Assembly (NCBI GenBank): GCA_965277345.1
Contig: CBDICI010000003.1
Coordinates: 62,001-126,000 of the forward strand
DNA length: 64,000 nt
Direction of reading: 5' to 3'
Source of the DNA: CAIOYC01 sp965277345
Lineage (GTDB): Bacteria; Pseudomonadota; Alphaproteobacteria; Caulobacterales; Caulobacteraceae
The notes under the pieces: model-generated
Told to the model about the DNA's origin: nothing
Databases searched by the model: none
What the model saw: only the letters and a program-made list of their open reading frames with translations
Program-made: the position numbers and the translations under genes
Part shown: one piece after another, positions 1-8,301 of the stretch
Numbering within the stretch: the stretch's first letter is position 1
How the letters are laid out: each line of letters opens with the position of its first letter

Positions 1-97
1 CCAGGATTCGCTCCGCCGCCAGGATCAGCGCGCGGCGCAGATCGCCGTGGTGATAGGGGCGGGCTTCGACCGTGTCGACGGGGGCGGGCTTGTTCAT
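1..97 (-). CDS. TetR-family transcriptional regulator, N-terminal part only
   Basis: The gene runs off the left edge; only about 32 codons are present, starting at an ATG on the minus strand at 97. The peptide opens MNKPAPVDTVEARPYHHGD and continues LRRALILAAERIL. The block YHHGDLRRALI is the classic start of the TetR DNA-binding domain (first helix before the helix-turn-helix). TetR proteins are dimeric repressors that release DNA on binding a small ligand, and they usually control a divergent or adjacent gene. An inverted repeat lies just upstream (138-183). The target cannot be told because the effector domain is outside the window. Confidence 0.8.
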   Translation of the reverse strand, partial: MNKPAPVDTVEARPYHHGDLRRALILAAERIL

Positions 98-137
98 CGG
101 AGGCACTCTAGTTTTTTATCCGAACGGCGTAAAGATC

Positions 138-183
138 ATCTTGACACCGTTCACATGGACGGCTATTTGAACATTGTCAAGAT
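138..183. promoter_or_regulatory. Inverted repeat with divergent TTGACA boxes, candidate TetR operator
   Basis: ATCTTGACA (138-146) and TGTCAAGAT (175-183) are perfect 9-bp inverted copies. Each contains TTGACA reading outward on its strand, so each could be a -35 box. On the plus strand TATTTG follows after 17 bases as a weak -10. The site lies between the tetR start (97) and the small ORF at 232, where an autoregulating TetR operator is expected. Operator function is inferred. Confidence 0.4.
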
Positions 184-231
184 CGAGCTTGGCCGCTGGG
201 GCGAAGCCGAAAACCTAACGGGGATAACATC

Positions 232-378
232 ATGTCGTACCAAGCGCTCTCCACCGCAACCGACGCCGTTCGCAATTCCGGCGGCGTCTTCGCCCTTCTC
301 GCCGACCGGATCGGCCCCCTGATCCTGCTGGTCATGGGCCTCGCCATGGGCGGCGTCACCGTCCTGACCGGCGCTTGA
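232..378 (+). CDS. Small single-pass membrane protein, 48 residues
   Basis: A 48-codon frame starts ATG at 232 with a GGGGAT-type ribosome site 6-7 bases upstream and ends TGA at 376-378. The first half is polar (MSYQALSTATDAVRNSGG) and the second half is one hydrophobic helix (roughly residues 28-47, rich in L, I, V, M, G). No family is recognised. It lies directly downstream of the inverted repeat at 138-183 and divergent to tetR, so it could be the TetR target. It is real-looking by start site, length and topology but has no homology support here. Confidence 0.5.
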   Translation: MSYQALSTATDAVRNSGGVFALLADRIGPLILLVMGLAMGGVTVLTGA

Positions 379-449
379 TGGGTCCGATCTCCCCCCGGCC
401 GTGAGCCCTCACTTGCGGCCGGCGAGGGAAGCGGGCTTAGCTGCCCCGC

Positions 450-1085
450 GTGAGCACCGACCCTAGCGCGATCAAGGCCGCCCGCGCGCATCTGGCCGCC
501 GTCGATCCAGCGCTCGCCAGGGCCGACGCCGCCACGCCGGAGTTCGCCTGGCGCGTCTGGGACAGCGGCTATCGCGGCCTTGCAGAGATCATCGTCGGCC
601 AGCAGGTCTCCACCCTCGCCGCCGACGCGATCTGGGCCCGCTTCGACAAGGGTGTGGGCGGGGTGAATGCCGGCAACGTCCTCAAGTTCGATATCGACGG
701 CCTGAAAGGCTTCGGCCTGTCCCGCCCGAAGGCCCGTTATGTGCTCGCCATCGCCGAGGCGGAGCGCGATGGGGCGATCGACTTCCACGCCCTGCGCACC
801 CAGGATGACGAGGCCGCGCTCGCCGCCCTGACCGGGCTCGTCGGCGTCGGCCGCTGGACCGCTGAGGTCTATCTGATGTTCTGCGAGGGGCGGCTCGACT
901 TCTTTCCCGCCGCCGACATCGCCCTGCAGGAGGGGTTGCGCCTGGCGGACGGGGCGGAGCAACGCTTGTCGGTCAAGGCCCTCTATGCCCGCGCCGAGGC
1001 ATGGCGCCCGCATCGCGGCGTGGCGGCCCACCTGCTCTGGGCGCTGTACGGCGGGGTAAAGCGCGGTGAAATCGTGATCGACTGA
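450..1085 (+). CDS. DNA-3-methyladenine glycosylase II-like protein (AlkA/HhH-GPD family)
   Basis: 211 residues from a GTG start at 450. Base-excision repair glycosylase of the HhH-GPD superfamily, expected to remove alkylated purines from DNA. Visible are the family's IIVGQQVSTLAADAI helix (about 47-61), the helix-hairpin-helix GVGRWTA (132-138) and the catalytic aspartate about 18 residues on, in FPAADIALQ (D156). There are no Cys residues for an iron-sulfur cluster, which separates it from EndoIII/MutY and fits AlkA. It is shorter than E. coli AlkA (282) because the N-terminal extra domain is missing, as is usual in alphaproteobacterial versions. It stands alone between the small membrane ORF and the HNH gene. 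Confidence 0.88.
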   Translation: MSTDPSAIKAARAHLAAVDPALARADAATPEFAWRVWDSGYRGLAEIIVGQQVSTLAADAIWARFDKGVGGVNAGNVLKFDIDGLKGFGLSRPKARYVLAIAEAERDGAIDFHALRTQDDEAALAALTGLVGVGRWTAEVYLMFCEGRLDFFPAADIALQEGLRLADGAEQRLSVKALYARAEAWRPHRGVAAHLLWALYGGVKRGEIVID

Positions 1086-1240
1086 TTTGGCCCGGTCCTA
1101 TCGGGTGTCATGGAGATGTCGCCAGGAATCGCTTAAAGCTCCGGCGCGAGAGGGCCAAGGACCGCCCTGTTTCCAGCCTTGGGGAGACTCGTCTTCAAGC
1201 GTCGGTGCAACTCAACGCCTTGGCGGGGGAGGGTCCTGCC

Positions 1241-1807
1241 ATGACCATGCAGGTGCTGTCGCGCCCGCCCTCCGGTTGGCCGGCCCTGGTGCTGAACGCC
1301 GACTATCGGCCGCTATCCTATTACCCGCTGTCGCTCTGGCCCTGGCAGGAAGTGATCAAGGCGGTGTTCCTGGAGCGGGTGGATGTGATCTCCAGCTATG
1401 ACCACGTTGTGCGCTCGCCCTCCTTCGAGATGCAACTGCCGAGCGTCGTGGCGCTGAAGCACTACGTGGCGCAGGATCGCTCGCCCGCCTTCACCCGCTT
1501 CAACCTGTTCCTGCGCGATGGCTTCGCCTGCCAGTATTGCGGCTCGCCGGACGAGCTGACCTTCGATCATGTCCTGCCGCGCTCCAAGGGCGGGCGCACC
1601 ACCTGGGAGAACATCGTCACCGCCTGTGCGCCGTGCAACCTGTCCAAGGGCGGACGCACGCCGCGCGAGGCGCAGATGGGCCTGCACCGCACCGCCCGCC
1701 GCCCCACCATGTACGAGCTGCAGGAGCAGGGCCGCCGCTTTCCCCCCGGCCACCTGCACGAGAGCTGGCTCGACTATCTCTACTGGGACATCGAACTGGA
1801 AGCGTGA
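1241..1807 (+). CDS. HNH endonuclease family protein
   Basis: 188 residues. The ATG at 1241 is preferred over an in-frame GTG at 1205 because a purine-rich GGGGGAGGG lies 8 bases upstream and homologues begin near this point. The nuclease core is in the C-terminal half: zinc pairs CQYC (97-100) and CAPC (129-132) enclose FDHVLPRSKGG, with the H of the DH pair (109-110), then W-E-N. The N-terminal part (ALVLNADYRPLSYYPLSLW) is typical of a widespread stand-alone HNH family in alphaproteobacteria. The biological role is unknown; there is no adjacent methyltransferase, so restriction is not indicated. The stop is 7 bp from the convergent hpnL stop. Confidence 0.85.
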   Translation: MTMQVLSRPPSGWPALVLNADYRPLSYYPLSLWPWQEVIKAVFLERVDVISSYDHVVRSPSFEMQLPSVVALKHYVAQDRSPAFTRFNLFLRDGFACQYCGSPDELTFDHVLPRSKGGRTTWENIVTACAPCNLSKGGRTPREAQMGLHRTARRPTMYELQEQGRRFPPGHLHESWLDYLYWDIELEA

Positions 1808-1814
1808 GGCGGTT

Positions 1815-2807
1815 TCAGGCCGCCGGCTCGGGCGTCCGCCGCCGGCGTGCGGCCAGCTCGGAATACTGCCAGGCCAGCATGGCCGGGACGCCGATGGTCA
1901 GATCCTTGGCCCGGCGCAGCAGGGCGACGGCGAGGGTCACCTCCGGCGTCAGCCCGAACAGCGGCGCCACCAGCACATAGGCGCTCTCCTGAAAGCCGAG
2001 GCCGCCGGGCGTCATGAAGGCCACGCTCTTCACCGCCGCCATCAGGCTCTCCAGCGTCAGCACCTTCCACAGCTCCACCCGCACGCCCATCAAGCCGAGC
2101 GCCAGCCAGGACCCCGCCCCGCTGAACACCCAGGCGAACCCGTGCAGCAGGATGGCGCCGGCGACACGGCCGGGCCGGGCGTAGATGGACCGCAGCACCG
2201 TCTTGATGGCTTCGGCGCGCTCGCGGGTGTCGGGCAGCCAGCGGCCGGCGATCACGCCGATCAGATCGAGGCTCCGTCCCTGCAGGGCGACAAAGGCCCC
2301 GAGGCCCACCGCGCCGACCATGAGGGCGGCGATCGAGGTCCAGAGCAGCTGTCCAGCGGCGGTGGCGTGGGACAGGATCGCCAGCAGCATGGCCACGCCG
2401 AACAGGGTGTAGAACAGCTGCGCCGCCATCTCGGCGGTCAGGTCGGCGATCTGCGAGGCGATGGCGAGGGACTCGGGCAGGCCCTGCTGCTGCACCACCC
2501 GGATGCCCACCACCAGCCCGCCGACCTGGGAGAAGGGCAGCACGTCCGACGCGGATTCCCGCACCAGCCGGCCCCATGGCAAGAGCAGCCAGCGCCGCGC
2601 CCCGACCCCCGGCGCCACCGCCCACCAGGCCCAGCCGAGCGGCAGGAAGCTGAGCAGGTTGTAGGCCGTATAGAGCAGAAAGCCGCCGAAGCCGACGCGC
2701 TCCACCGATCGGAGCAGGCCCTCCCAACCCACATAGGCCACCGCGCCGACGGTGAGGGCCACGCCGAGCAGCAAGGCCACGGCCGCGCCGATCTTCCAGC
2801 GAGTCAA
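1815..2807 (-). CDS. hpnL: HpnL-like membrane protein (flippase-like, UPF0104/LPG synthase TM domain)
   Basis: Polytopic inner-membrane protein, 330 residues from a TTG at 2807. A GTG at 2852 would add 15 residues (ending GDD), but the TTG gives the usual family opening: a short basic stretch, then a helix (TRWKIGAAVALLLGVALTV). Hydrophobic helices alternate along the length, with the GGLVVGIRVV and TPGGLGFQESAYVL blocks typical of this family. It is the last gene of the hpnI-J-K-L run, 81 bp after hpnK. HpnL is conserved in hopanoid loci and is thought to handle or flip hopanoid intermediates; the substrate is not established. The assignment rests on fold, size and position. Confidence 0.8.
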   Translation of the reverse strand: MTRWKIGAAVALLLGVALTVGAVAYVGWEGLLRSVERVGFGGFLLYTAYNLLSFLPLGWAWWAVAPGVGARRWLLLPWGRLVRESASDVLPFSQVGGLVVGIRVVQQQGLPESLAIASQIADLTAEMAAQLFYTLFGVAMLLAILSHATAAGQLLWTSIAALMVGAVGLGAFVALQGRSLDLIGVIAGRWLPDTRERAEAIKTVLRSIYARPGRVAGAILLHGFAWVFSGAGSWLALGLMGVRVELWKVLTLESLMAAVKSVAFMTPGGLGFQESAYVLVAPLFGLTPEVTLAVALLRRAKDLTIGVPAMLAWQYSELAARRRRTPEPAA

Positions 2808-2888
2808 ATCGTCACCCCGAGCTTCATACGGCGGCGACCACCGCCGCGACACTCTAGGCCGTGGACGCGGAAGGAAAAGGCGCTTGGA

Positions 2889-3728
2889 TCAGGCAAGGTC
2901 GGAAAACGCGCCGAGTGTTGCGCCGCCGTCGGCGAGGGCCTCGCGGGTCGCCGGCGAGGTCAGCGCTTGCAACTCCCCGGCGTAGTCGTAACCGGGCGCG
3001 GCGCCCTCGAACCCACCGGTCGTCGCGGGGTGGAGGTAGAGTTCGCTGAGGCCGTCCGGCAGGTGGCGAATGATCCCGGCCACCCGATCCGGCGTCATGG
3101 CGCCCGACCAAGCGAGGCCGAACACCTGATCGGCCATGCGGACGCCGGCGGCGCGATAGCGCGCGCGCACCAGCCTGGCCCAGGGTTCGGTTACCCAGGC
3201 GGGCTTCGGCGCCGCGGCCGGATCGACCGCGGCCAGGACGGCGCGGGGCTCGATCGGCGCGCGGCCGGCGTTCATGCCATGGCGCCGGCCGATGCGCAGG
3301 ATCAGCCCGGCCACGGTCGGATGGAGGTGGTAGTGCTTGTGCGTATTCACGTGGTCCAGCGCCAGCCCCGTCGCCGCGAAAGCCTCGAACTGCGCTTCGA
3401 TCTCGGTCGCCAACTGGCGGCGGACATGGGGTTTGAAGAAGATGTCGGCGCCCATCCTTGCCATGTCGGTGCGGAACCGCCCATCCGGCGTCACCAGGTC
3501 GGGCAGGTCGCCGGGGGGCAGCCGGGGGCGGCCCTCCACCAGCACCAGATGTAGCCCAACCCGCAGCGTCGGCGCCCGCCTGGCCCGCGCCACGGCGTCG
3601 GCGCAACCCGGCGCGGCGACCATCAGGCTGGCGGCGGTCAGCACGCCCTGGCGATGGCCAAGCTCCACCGCTTCGTTGACGGCTTCGGCGGCGCCGAAGT
3701 CGTCGGCGGTGATGATCAGCCGCTTCAA
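2889..3728 (-). CDS. hpnK: Hopanoid biosynthesis protein HpnK (YdjC-like deacetylase)
   Basis: 279 residues of the YdjC/ChbG carbohydrate deacetylase fold. Metal-binding motifs are clear: TADDFG (7-12), VGLHL (57-61) and the histidine-rich DHVNTHKHYHLHP (125-137). In the hopanoid pathway HpnK removes the acetyl group from bacteriohopanetetrol N-acetylglucosamine made by HpnI, giving the glucosamine that HpnJ then rearranges. It starts 7 bp after hpnJ ends, so translation is probably coupled. Family membership is directly visible; the hopanoid-specific role follows from gene order. Confidence 0.93.
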   Translation of the reverse strand: MKRLIITADDFGAAEAVNEAVELGHRQGVLTAASLMVAAPGCADAVARARRAPTLRVGLHLVLVEGRPRLPPGDLPDLVTPDGRFRTDMARMGADIFFKPHVRRQLATEIEAQFEAFAATGLALDHVNTHKHYHLHPTVAGLILRIGRRHGMNAGRAPIEPRAVLAAVDPAAAPKPAWVTEPWARLVRARYRAAGVRMADQVFGLAWSGAMTPDRVAGIIRHLPDGLSELYLHPATTGGFEGAAPGYDYAGELQALTSPATREALADGGATLGAFSDLA

Positions 3729-3735
3729 GATCGGT

Positions 3736-5163
3736 TTAGGAGACGATCATGTCTTCCCGCGTGCGCAGGAACTGGAAGAACTCCACCCCTTCGCGCAGGC
3801 GGCGCACCAGCATGTCCTTGGAGGTCAGCATCTCGCCGACGATCTCCATGATCTTGGACGGGCGGAAATAGAACTTCTTGTAGAAGTCCTCCACCGATTC
3901 AAAGATTTCCGTGTGACCGAGGTTGGGATAGCTCAGCGGCGCGATCTGGGTGCCGTCGTCGGTGAGCAGGTCCACGTCGGAGGCGAACCAGCCGTTCTCC
4001 TTGGCCTGCTTGTAGAGGAAGGTGCCGGGATAGGGGGCGGCCAGCGACACCTGCAGGGTGCGGGGGTTGACCTCCTTGGCGAAGCTCAGCGTCTCCTGGA
4101 TCGTCTCGCGCGTCTCGCCGGGCAGGCCGAGGATGAAGGTGCCGTGCACGATGATGCCGAGTTCGTGGCAGTCCTTGGCGAACTGCTTGGCGACGGTGAC
4201 CAAGAGGCCCTTCTTGATGTTGTGCAGGATCTTCTGGTTGCCGCTCTCATAGCCCACCAGCAGCAGGCGCAGGCCGTTGGCCTTCATCACTTCGAGCGTC
4301 TTCCTCGGCACATTGGCCTTGGCGTTGCACGACCAGGTGACTTTCAGCGGGCCGAGCGCGCGGGCCAATTCCTCCACCCGGGCATGATCGTCGGTCAGGG
4401 TGTCGTCGTCGAAGAAGATTTCCCGTACCTGCGGAAACTCCCGCTGCACATACTTCACATCCTTCACCACCCGTTCGGTGGTCTGGTAGCGGTACTTGTG
4501 CCCGCCGATGGTCTGGGGCCACAGGCAGAAGGTGCAGCGGCTCTTGCAGCCGCGCCCGGTGTACCAGGACATGTAGGGGTGCAGCAGATAGCCGCCGAAA
4601 TAGTTCTCGACCTTGAGCTGCTTGTAGAGCGGCAGGACCGAGGGCAGCACATCCATGTCCATCTGGATTTCCCGCTCCGGATTGGAGACGATCTTTCCTT
4701 CGCCATTGCGATAGGTCAGGCCGCGGATGTCCGCCCACGCCTTGCCCTCGGCGAGTTCCTTGACCGTCTGCTCGTATTCGTTGCGGCAGACGAAATCCAG
4801 CTCCGGGCAGGCCTCCATGCTCTCGCGGAACTCCACCGCCACCTTGGCCCCGATGAAGCCGATCTTCGCGGCCGGATTGATCTCGCGGATCATCCGCACC
4901 GTGCGGCAGTCGGACTTGAACGAGGGGGTGGAGGTGTGGACGAAGATCAGCTCGTGATCCTTCACGTCCTGCTCGATGTCCTTGAACGAGGTCTTGTGCG
5001 GCGGGGCGTCGATCAGCTTGGAGCCCGGAACCATGGCCGCGGCCTGGGCCAGCCAGGTCGGGAACCAGAACGATTTCACCTCGCGCTTCATCTGGTAGCG
5101 CGCACCGGCGCCGCCGTCGTAACCGTCGAAGGAGGGGGCCTGCAGGAAAAGGCTCTTGAGCAT
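3736..5163 (-). CDS. hpnJ: Hopanoid biosynthesis radical SAM protein HpnJ
   Basis: 475-residue radical SAM enzyme with an N-terminal B12-binding-like domain (about 1-150, including VHTSTPSFKSD). The cluster-binding CxxxCxxC is at C206, C210 and C213 (GRGCKSRCTFCLWP). HpnJ is associated with ring contraction of the hopanoid glucosamine to the cyclopentane of bacteriohopanetetrol cyclitol ether. Its genes before and after (hpnI 10 bp upstream, hpnK 7 bp downstream) provide and modify its substrate. Length and motif spacing match HpnJ rather than HpnH or HpnP. Confidence 0.95.
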   Translation of the reverse strand: MLKSLFLQAPSFDGYDGGAGARYQMKREVKSFWFPTWLAQAAAMVPGSKLIDAPPHKTSFKDIEQDVKDHELIFVHTSTPSFKSDCRTVRMIREINPAAKIGFIGAKVAVEFRESMEACPELDFVCRNEYEQTVKELAEGKAWADIRGLTYRNGEGKIVSNPEREIQMDMDVLPSVLPLYKQLKVENYFGGYLLHPYMSWYTGRGCKSRCTFCLWPQTIGGHKYRYQTTERVVKDVKYVQREFPQVREIFFDDDTLTDDHARVEELARALGPLKVTWSCNAKANVPRKTLEVMKANGLRLLLVGYESGNQKILHNIKKGLLVTVAKQFAKDCHELGIIVHGTFILGLPGETRETIQETLSFAKEVNPRTLQVSLAAPYPGTFLYKQAKENGWFASDVDLLTDDGTQIAPLSYPNLGHTEIFESVEDFYKKFYFRPSKIMEIVGEMLTSKDMLVRRLREGVEFFQFLRTREDMIVS

Positions 5164-5173
5164 TGCTGGGTCC

Positions 5174-6352
5174 CTACACCGGACTTAGGTCGCCGTCGCT
5201 GGTCACATGGAACTTTTCCCCGCCCCAGACAACCGCCCGGCCGAAGAACGAGGCGACGAACACCGCGAATGACAGTATATCGCGCCCCGGCAGCCACAGC
5301 CAAGGCCCGGACGATGTTCCGCCCACCCTGTCCACCGCCGCCTTCAGGCAGAGCCGGGTGAGGACGGCGAGGACGACCAGACCCAGCCCAGCGGGAGAAG
5401 CGCCCAGGAGGGCGGCCGCCATGACCGCCAGGGGCAGGGGATGGGTGACCAGGCTTCCCGCATGGCCGGCGGGATCGACCCCCCTTACCGTGCGCGCCCA
5501 GCGCAGTTCGTGGCTGAAGACGGCGCCGAGGCGGGTTTCATCGCCGCTGTGCGAGACCAGGATCGGCGCGACCACCGATTTCATCCCGAGCGCCCTCACC
5601 GCCGCGCCCAGGGCGTAGTCGTCGGCCAGACCGTCGCGGAACGCGCCGAAACCGCCGATCCGCTCCAGCGTCTCGCGCCGGAGCGCGATGGTCGAACCCA
5701 TGCACGGCTTGGCCAGGCCGAGCGACACGCCGGTGATCACGTTGGGCAGGAACTGATAGCTCAGTCCCATGGCCGCGAACCTCGACCACACGCCCCCGTC
5801 GCCCTGCCCGAGATAGGGGCAGGTGACCACACCCACGTCCGGTTCCGCAAGGGCGCCGGTCACCGCCGCGAGATAGGTCGCCGGGGCGCGGATATCGCTG
5901 TCGCTGAGCACCAGCACCTCGCCCTTCGCCCGCGCCATCATGTTGATCAGGTTCGAGACCTTGCGATTGGTCCCGTGCGGGGTGGGGTCGATGCAGAGCA
6001 CGGCGTCGATGTCAGGGTGGGCAGCGATCAGCGCCTCCACCACGGCGCGGGCCGGATCGGCCGGATCCTGCAGGCCGAACACGATCTGCGCCGATCCGGC
6101 CCAGGCCTGCGTGAAGGACCGGGCCTGCACGAAAAAGCTTTCGAGGTCATGGCGAAGCTCGGGCGGGCGCCCATGTAGGGGCTTCAGGAGCGTCACGCCG
6201 GCGATCGGCGTGGGGGCGGTCCGGGACGGCAAAGCGGGTCGCTGTTGGAAGAAGCGCAGAACGAGCAGGGCCGTCAGGCCGGTATAGGCGCAGCCCGCCG
6301 CCGCCAGGATCGCAAGGCCTACGCCCAGAGCGAAGATCACCGTCGCCAGCAT
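5174..6352 (-). CDS. hpnI: Hopanoid glycosyltransferase HpnI (GT2 family)
   Basis: 392 residues. It has an N-terminal membrane helix (about 5-34), a GT2 catalytic domain with LLKPLHG (55-61) and the DSD metal site (151-153, VLSDSDIRAP), the acceptor-side LRWARTVR, and C-terminal membrane helices (about 310-380). This is the layout of ceramide-glucosyltransferase-like HpnI. It is expected to add N-acetylglucosamine to bacteriohopanetetrol on the cytoplasmic face. It is first in the minus-strand arm; its start is only 36 bp from the divergent mlaA-like start at 6389. Confidence 0.93.
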   Translation of the reverse strand: MLATVIFALGVGLAILAAAGCAYTGLTALLVLRFFQQRPALPSRTAPTPIAGVTLLKPLHGRPPELRHDLESFFVQARSFTQAWAGSAQIVFGLQDPADPARAVVEALIAAHPDIDAVLCIDPTPHGTNRKVSNLINMMARAKGEVLVLSDSDIRAPATYLAAVTGALAEPDVGVVTCPYLGQGDGGVWSRFAAMGLSYQFLPNVITGVSLGLAKPCMGSTIALRRETLERIGGFGAFRDGLADDYALGAAVRALGMKSVVAPILVSHSGDETRLGAVFSHELRWARTVRGVDPAGHAGSLVTHPLPLAVMAAALLGASPAGLGLVVLAVLTRLCLKAAVDRVGGTSSGPWLWLPGRDILSFAVFVASFFGRAVVWGGEKFHVTSDGDLSPV

Positions 6353-6388
6353 GGCCGCTACGATTCGCCGGACTCGGCGGCTTCGGCA

Positions 6389-7300
6389 ATGGGGCCGTGC
6401 GGGTTTTCACCAAAGCCGGCGCGGCGGCTGGAGCGGGGGGCGGCGGCCATCGCCGTCGGATCGACCCTGTTGCTGAGCGGCGCGGCGCACGCACAGGGCG
6501 CGGGGCCGCCCGGCGCCGGCGACCCCTTCGAGGGTTTCAACCGCGCCATGTTCGGCGTGAATCAGGTGCTCGACCGCGTGCTGCTGCGGCCTGCCGCCGA
6601 AACCTATCGGCGCATCGTGCCCCGCCCCATCCGCCACGTGCTGAAGAACGCCGTCTCCAACCTCGGGGAACCGGCGGTGGCCGTGAACGACGCGCTGCAA
6701 GGTCACGGACTGAAGGCGGTGAAGACCCTGACCCGTTTCGCCGCCAACTCCACCTTTGGCCTCGCCGGCCTGTTCGACCCCGCCACGCCCGGCGGCCTGC
6801 CGCATCACGACAACGATTTCGGGCTGACCCTGGCGCGCTATGGCGTGACGTCCGGCCCCTATCTGTTCCTGCCCCTGATCGGGCCGTCGACTGTGCGCGA
6901 CGGGGTGGGCGAGGCCGCGGGGGTGGGTCTCAACCCCTTGATCTACATCCGCTACGACGGCGACGCCGCCGTGGGGGCGACCAGCTTCATCGCGGGGGGC
7001 CTGCAGGCGCGGGCCGACGCCGACTCCGATCTGAAGACGCTCTATGCCTCCGCCACCGATCCCTACGCCTCGCTGCGATCCTTCTATCTGCAGAACCGCG
7101 CCAGCCAGGTGAGCGGCGGCAAGCTGGACATCCAGAGCCTGCCGAGCTTCGACGATCCGGCCCCGCCCGATCCGACGCCGCCCAGTCCCGCCTCGTCCAG
7201 CCCCGCCTCGCCCGGTCCGGCCCCGGGGCCGGCGACGGGCGAGGTCGCGCCCGCCGCGCCGCCGCCGCCGCCCGGCGATTCCCCTCTGACGCCGCCATGA
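6389..7300 (+). CDS. MlaA/VacJ family outer-membrane lipid transport protein
   Basis: 303 residues from ATG 6389, a start that leaves 36 bp to hpnI. After a signal peptide (hydrophobic IAVGSTLLLSGAAHA) comes the family core DPFEGFNRAMFGVNQVLDRVLLRP, GEPAVAVNDALQG, RFAANSTFGLAGLFDPA and GPYLFLPLIGPSTVRD. MlaA sits in the outer membrane and draws phospholipid from the outer leaflet for return by the Mla system. Unusually there is no lipobox cysteine; the signal ends AHA-Q, a signal peptidase I type site. The last 60 residues are a proline/alanine/serine tail. Its stop overlaps the hpnA start (ATGA), tying it to the hopanoid operon; a role in hopanoid trafficking is inferred. Confidence 0.88.
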   Translation: MGPCGFSPKPARRLERGAAAIAVGSTLLLSGAAHAQGAGPPGAGDPFEGFNRAMFGVNQVLDRVLLRPAAETYRRIVPRPIRHVLKNAVSNLGEPAVAVNDALQGHGLKAVKTLTRFAANSTFGLAGLFDPATPGGLPHHDNDFGLTLARYGVTSGPYLFLPLIGPSTVRDGVGEAAGVGLNPLIYIRYDGDAAVGATSFIAGGLQARADADSDLKTLYASATDPYASLRSFYLQNRASQVSGGKLDIQSLPSFDDPAPPDPTPPSPASSSPASPGPAPGPATGEVAPAAPPPPPGDSPLTPP

Positions 7301-8301
7301 TCGCCGGCGGGGGCGAGCTTGTGCTGGTCACCGGCGCCACGGGCTTCGTCGGCTCCGCCGTCGCCCGCGCGGCCCTGGCCGAGGGCCATCGCGTCCGTGT
7401 GCTGGTCCGGCCGAACAGCCCGCGCGCGAACCTGGCCGGGCTGGAGGTGGAGGTGGCGGCGGGCGATCTGGCCGATCCGGCCTCGCTGGCCGCCGCCATG
7501 GCCGATGTGCGCTACCTGCTGCACGTGGCCGCCGACTATCGCCTGTGGGCGCGCCACCCGGAAGAGATCGTCCGTAACAATAAGGCGGGGACGGCCGCGG
7601 TGATGCAGGCCGCCCGCGCGGCGGGCGTGGAGCGGATCGTCTACACCTCCAGCGTCGCCACCCTCGGCTTCCACGACGATGGCCGCCCGTCGGACGAGAC
7701 CCTGCCGCTGACGCCGCAGGGCGCGATCGGCGCCTACAAGCGCTCCAAGGTGATCGCAGAGCGGCTGGTGGAGGCCATGGCGCAAGACGGGCTGCCGGTG
7801 GTGATCGTCAATCCCTCCACCCCCGTCGGCCCGCGCGACATCAAGCCGACGCCCACGGGCCGCATCATCGTCGAGGCGGCCACCGGCAAGATCCCGGCCT
7901 TTGTCGATACCGGCCTGAACGTCGTGCATGTGGACGATGTGGCGAGGGGGCACCTGCTCGCGCTCGGGCGTGGCCGAATCGGCGAACGCTATATCCTGGG
8001 CGGCGAGGATGTGAGCCTGCGCCAGATGCTGACCGACATCGCCGCCATGGTGGGCCGCAAGCCCCCGACGCTGAACCTGCCGCGCGGTCCCCTCGCGCCG
8101 CTGGCGCTGGTGATGGAGGGGATCGGCCAGATCACCGGCAAGGAGCCGATGCTGACCCGCGACGCCCTGAAGATGGCGGCGCACCGCATGTTCTTCTCCT
8201 CGGACAAGGCGCGGACGGAACTGGGCTATGCGGCGCGGCCCTATCGGCAGGGCCTGTCCGACGCCCTCGCCTGGTTTCGCGCCGAGGGGTATCTCGGGTG
8301 A
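7297..8301 (+). CDS. hpnA: Hopanoid-associated sugar epimerase HpnA (SDR family)
   Basis: 334 residues; NAD(P)-dependent epimerase/dehydratase of the extended SDR type. The nucleotide site GATGFVG is at 13-19 and the catalytic pair Y147/K151 sits in GAYKRSKVIAE. HpnA is a conserved hopanoid-locus protein whose exact substrate is not firmly set; a dihydroflavonol-reductase-like or sugar-modifying role is usually given. The start overlaps the mlaA-like stop and its own stop overlaps the hpnB start, so the operon is translated as a chain. Confidence 0.93.
   Translation: MIAGGGELVLVTGATGFVGSAVARAALAEGHRVRVLVRPNSPRANLAGLEVEVAAGDLADPASLAAAMADVRYLLHVAADYRLWARHPEEIVRNNKAGTAAVMQAARAAGVERIVYTSSVATLGFHDDGRPSDETLPLTPQGAIGAYKRSKVIAERLVEAMAQDGLPVVIVNPSTPVGPRDIKPTPTGRIIVEAATGKIPAFVDTGLNVVHVDDVARGHLLALGRGRIGERYILGGEDVSLRQMLTDIAAMVGRKPPTLNLPRGPLAPLALVMEGIGQITGKEPMLTRDALKMAAHRMFFSSDKARTELGYAARPYRQGLSDALAWFRAEGYLG

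Noticed and set aside
1569..3554. A 661-codon plus-strand frame
   Set aside because: Arg/Pro/Gly/Ala-rich antisense reading of hpnL and hpnK, a normal effect of high GC. No protein features.
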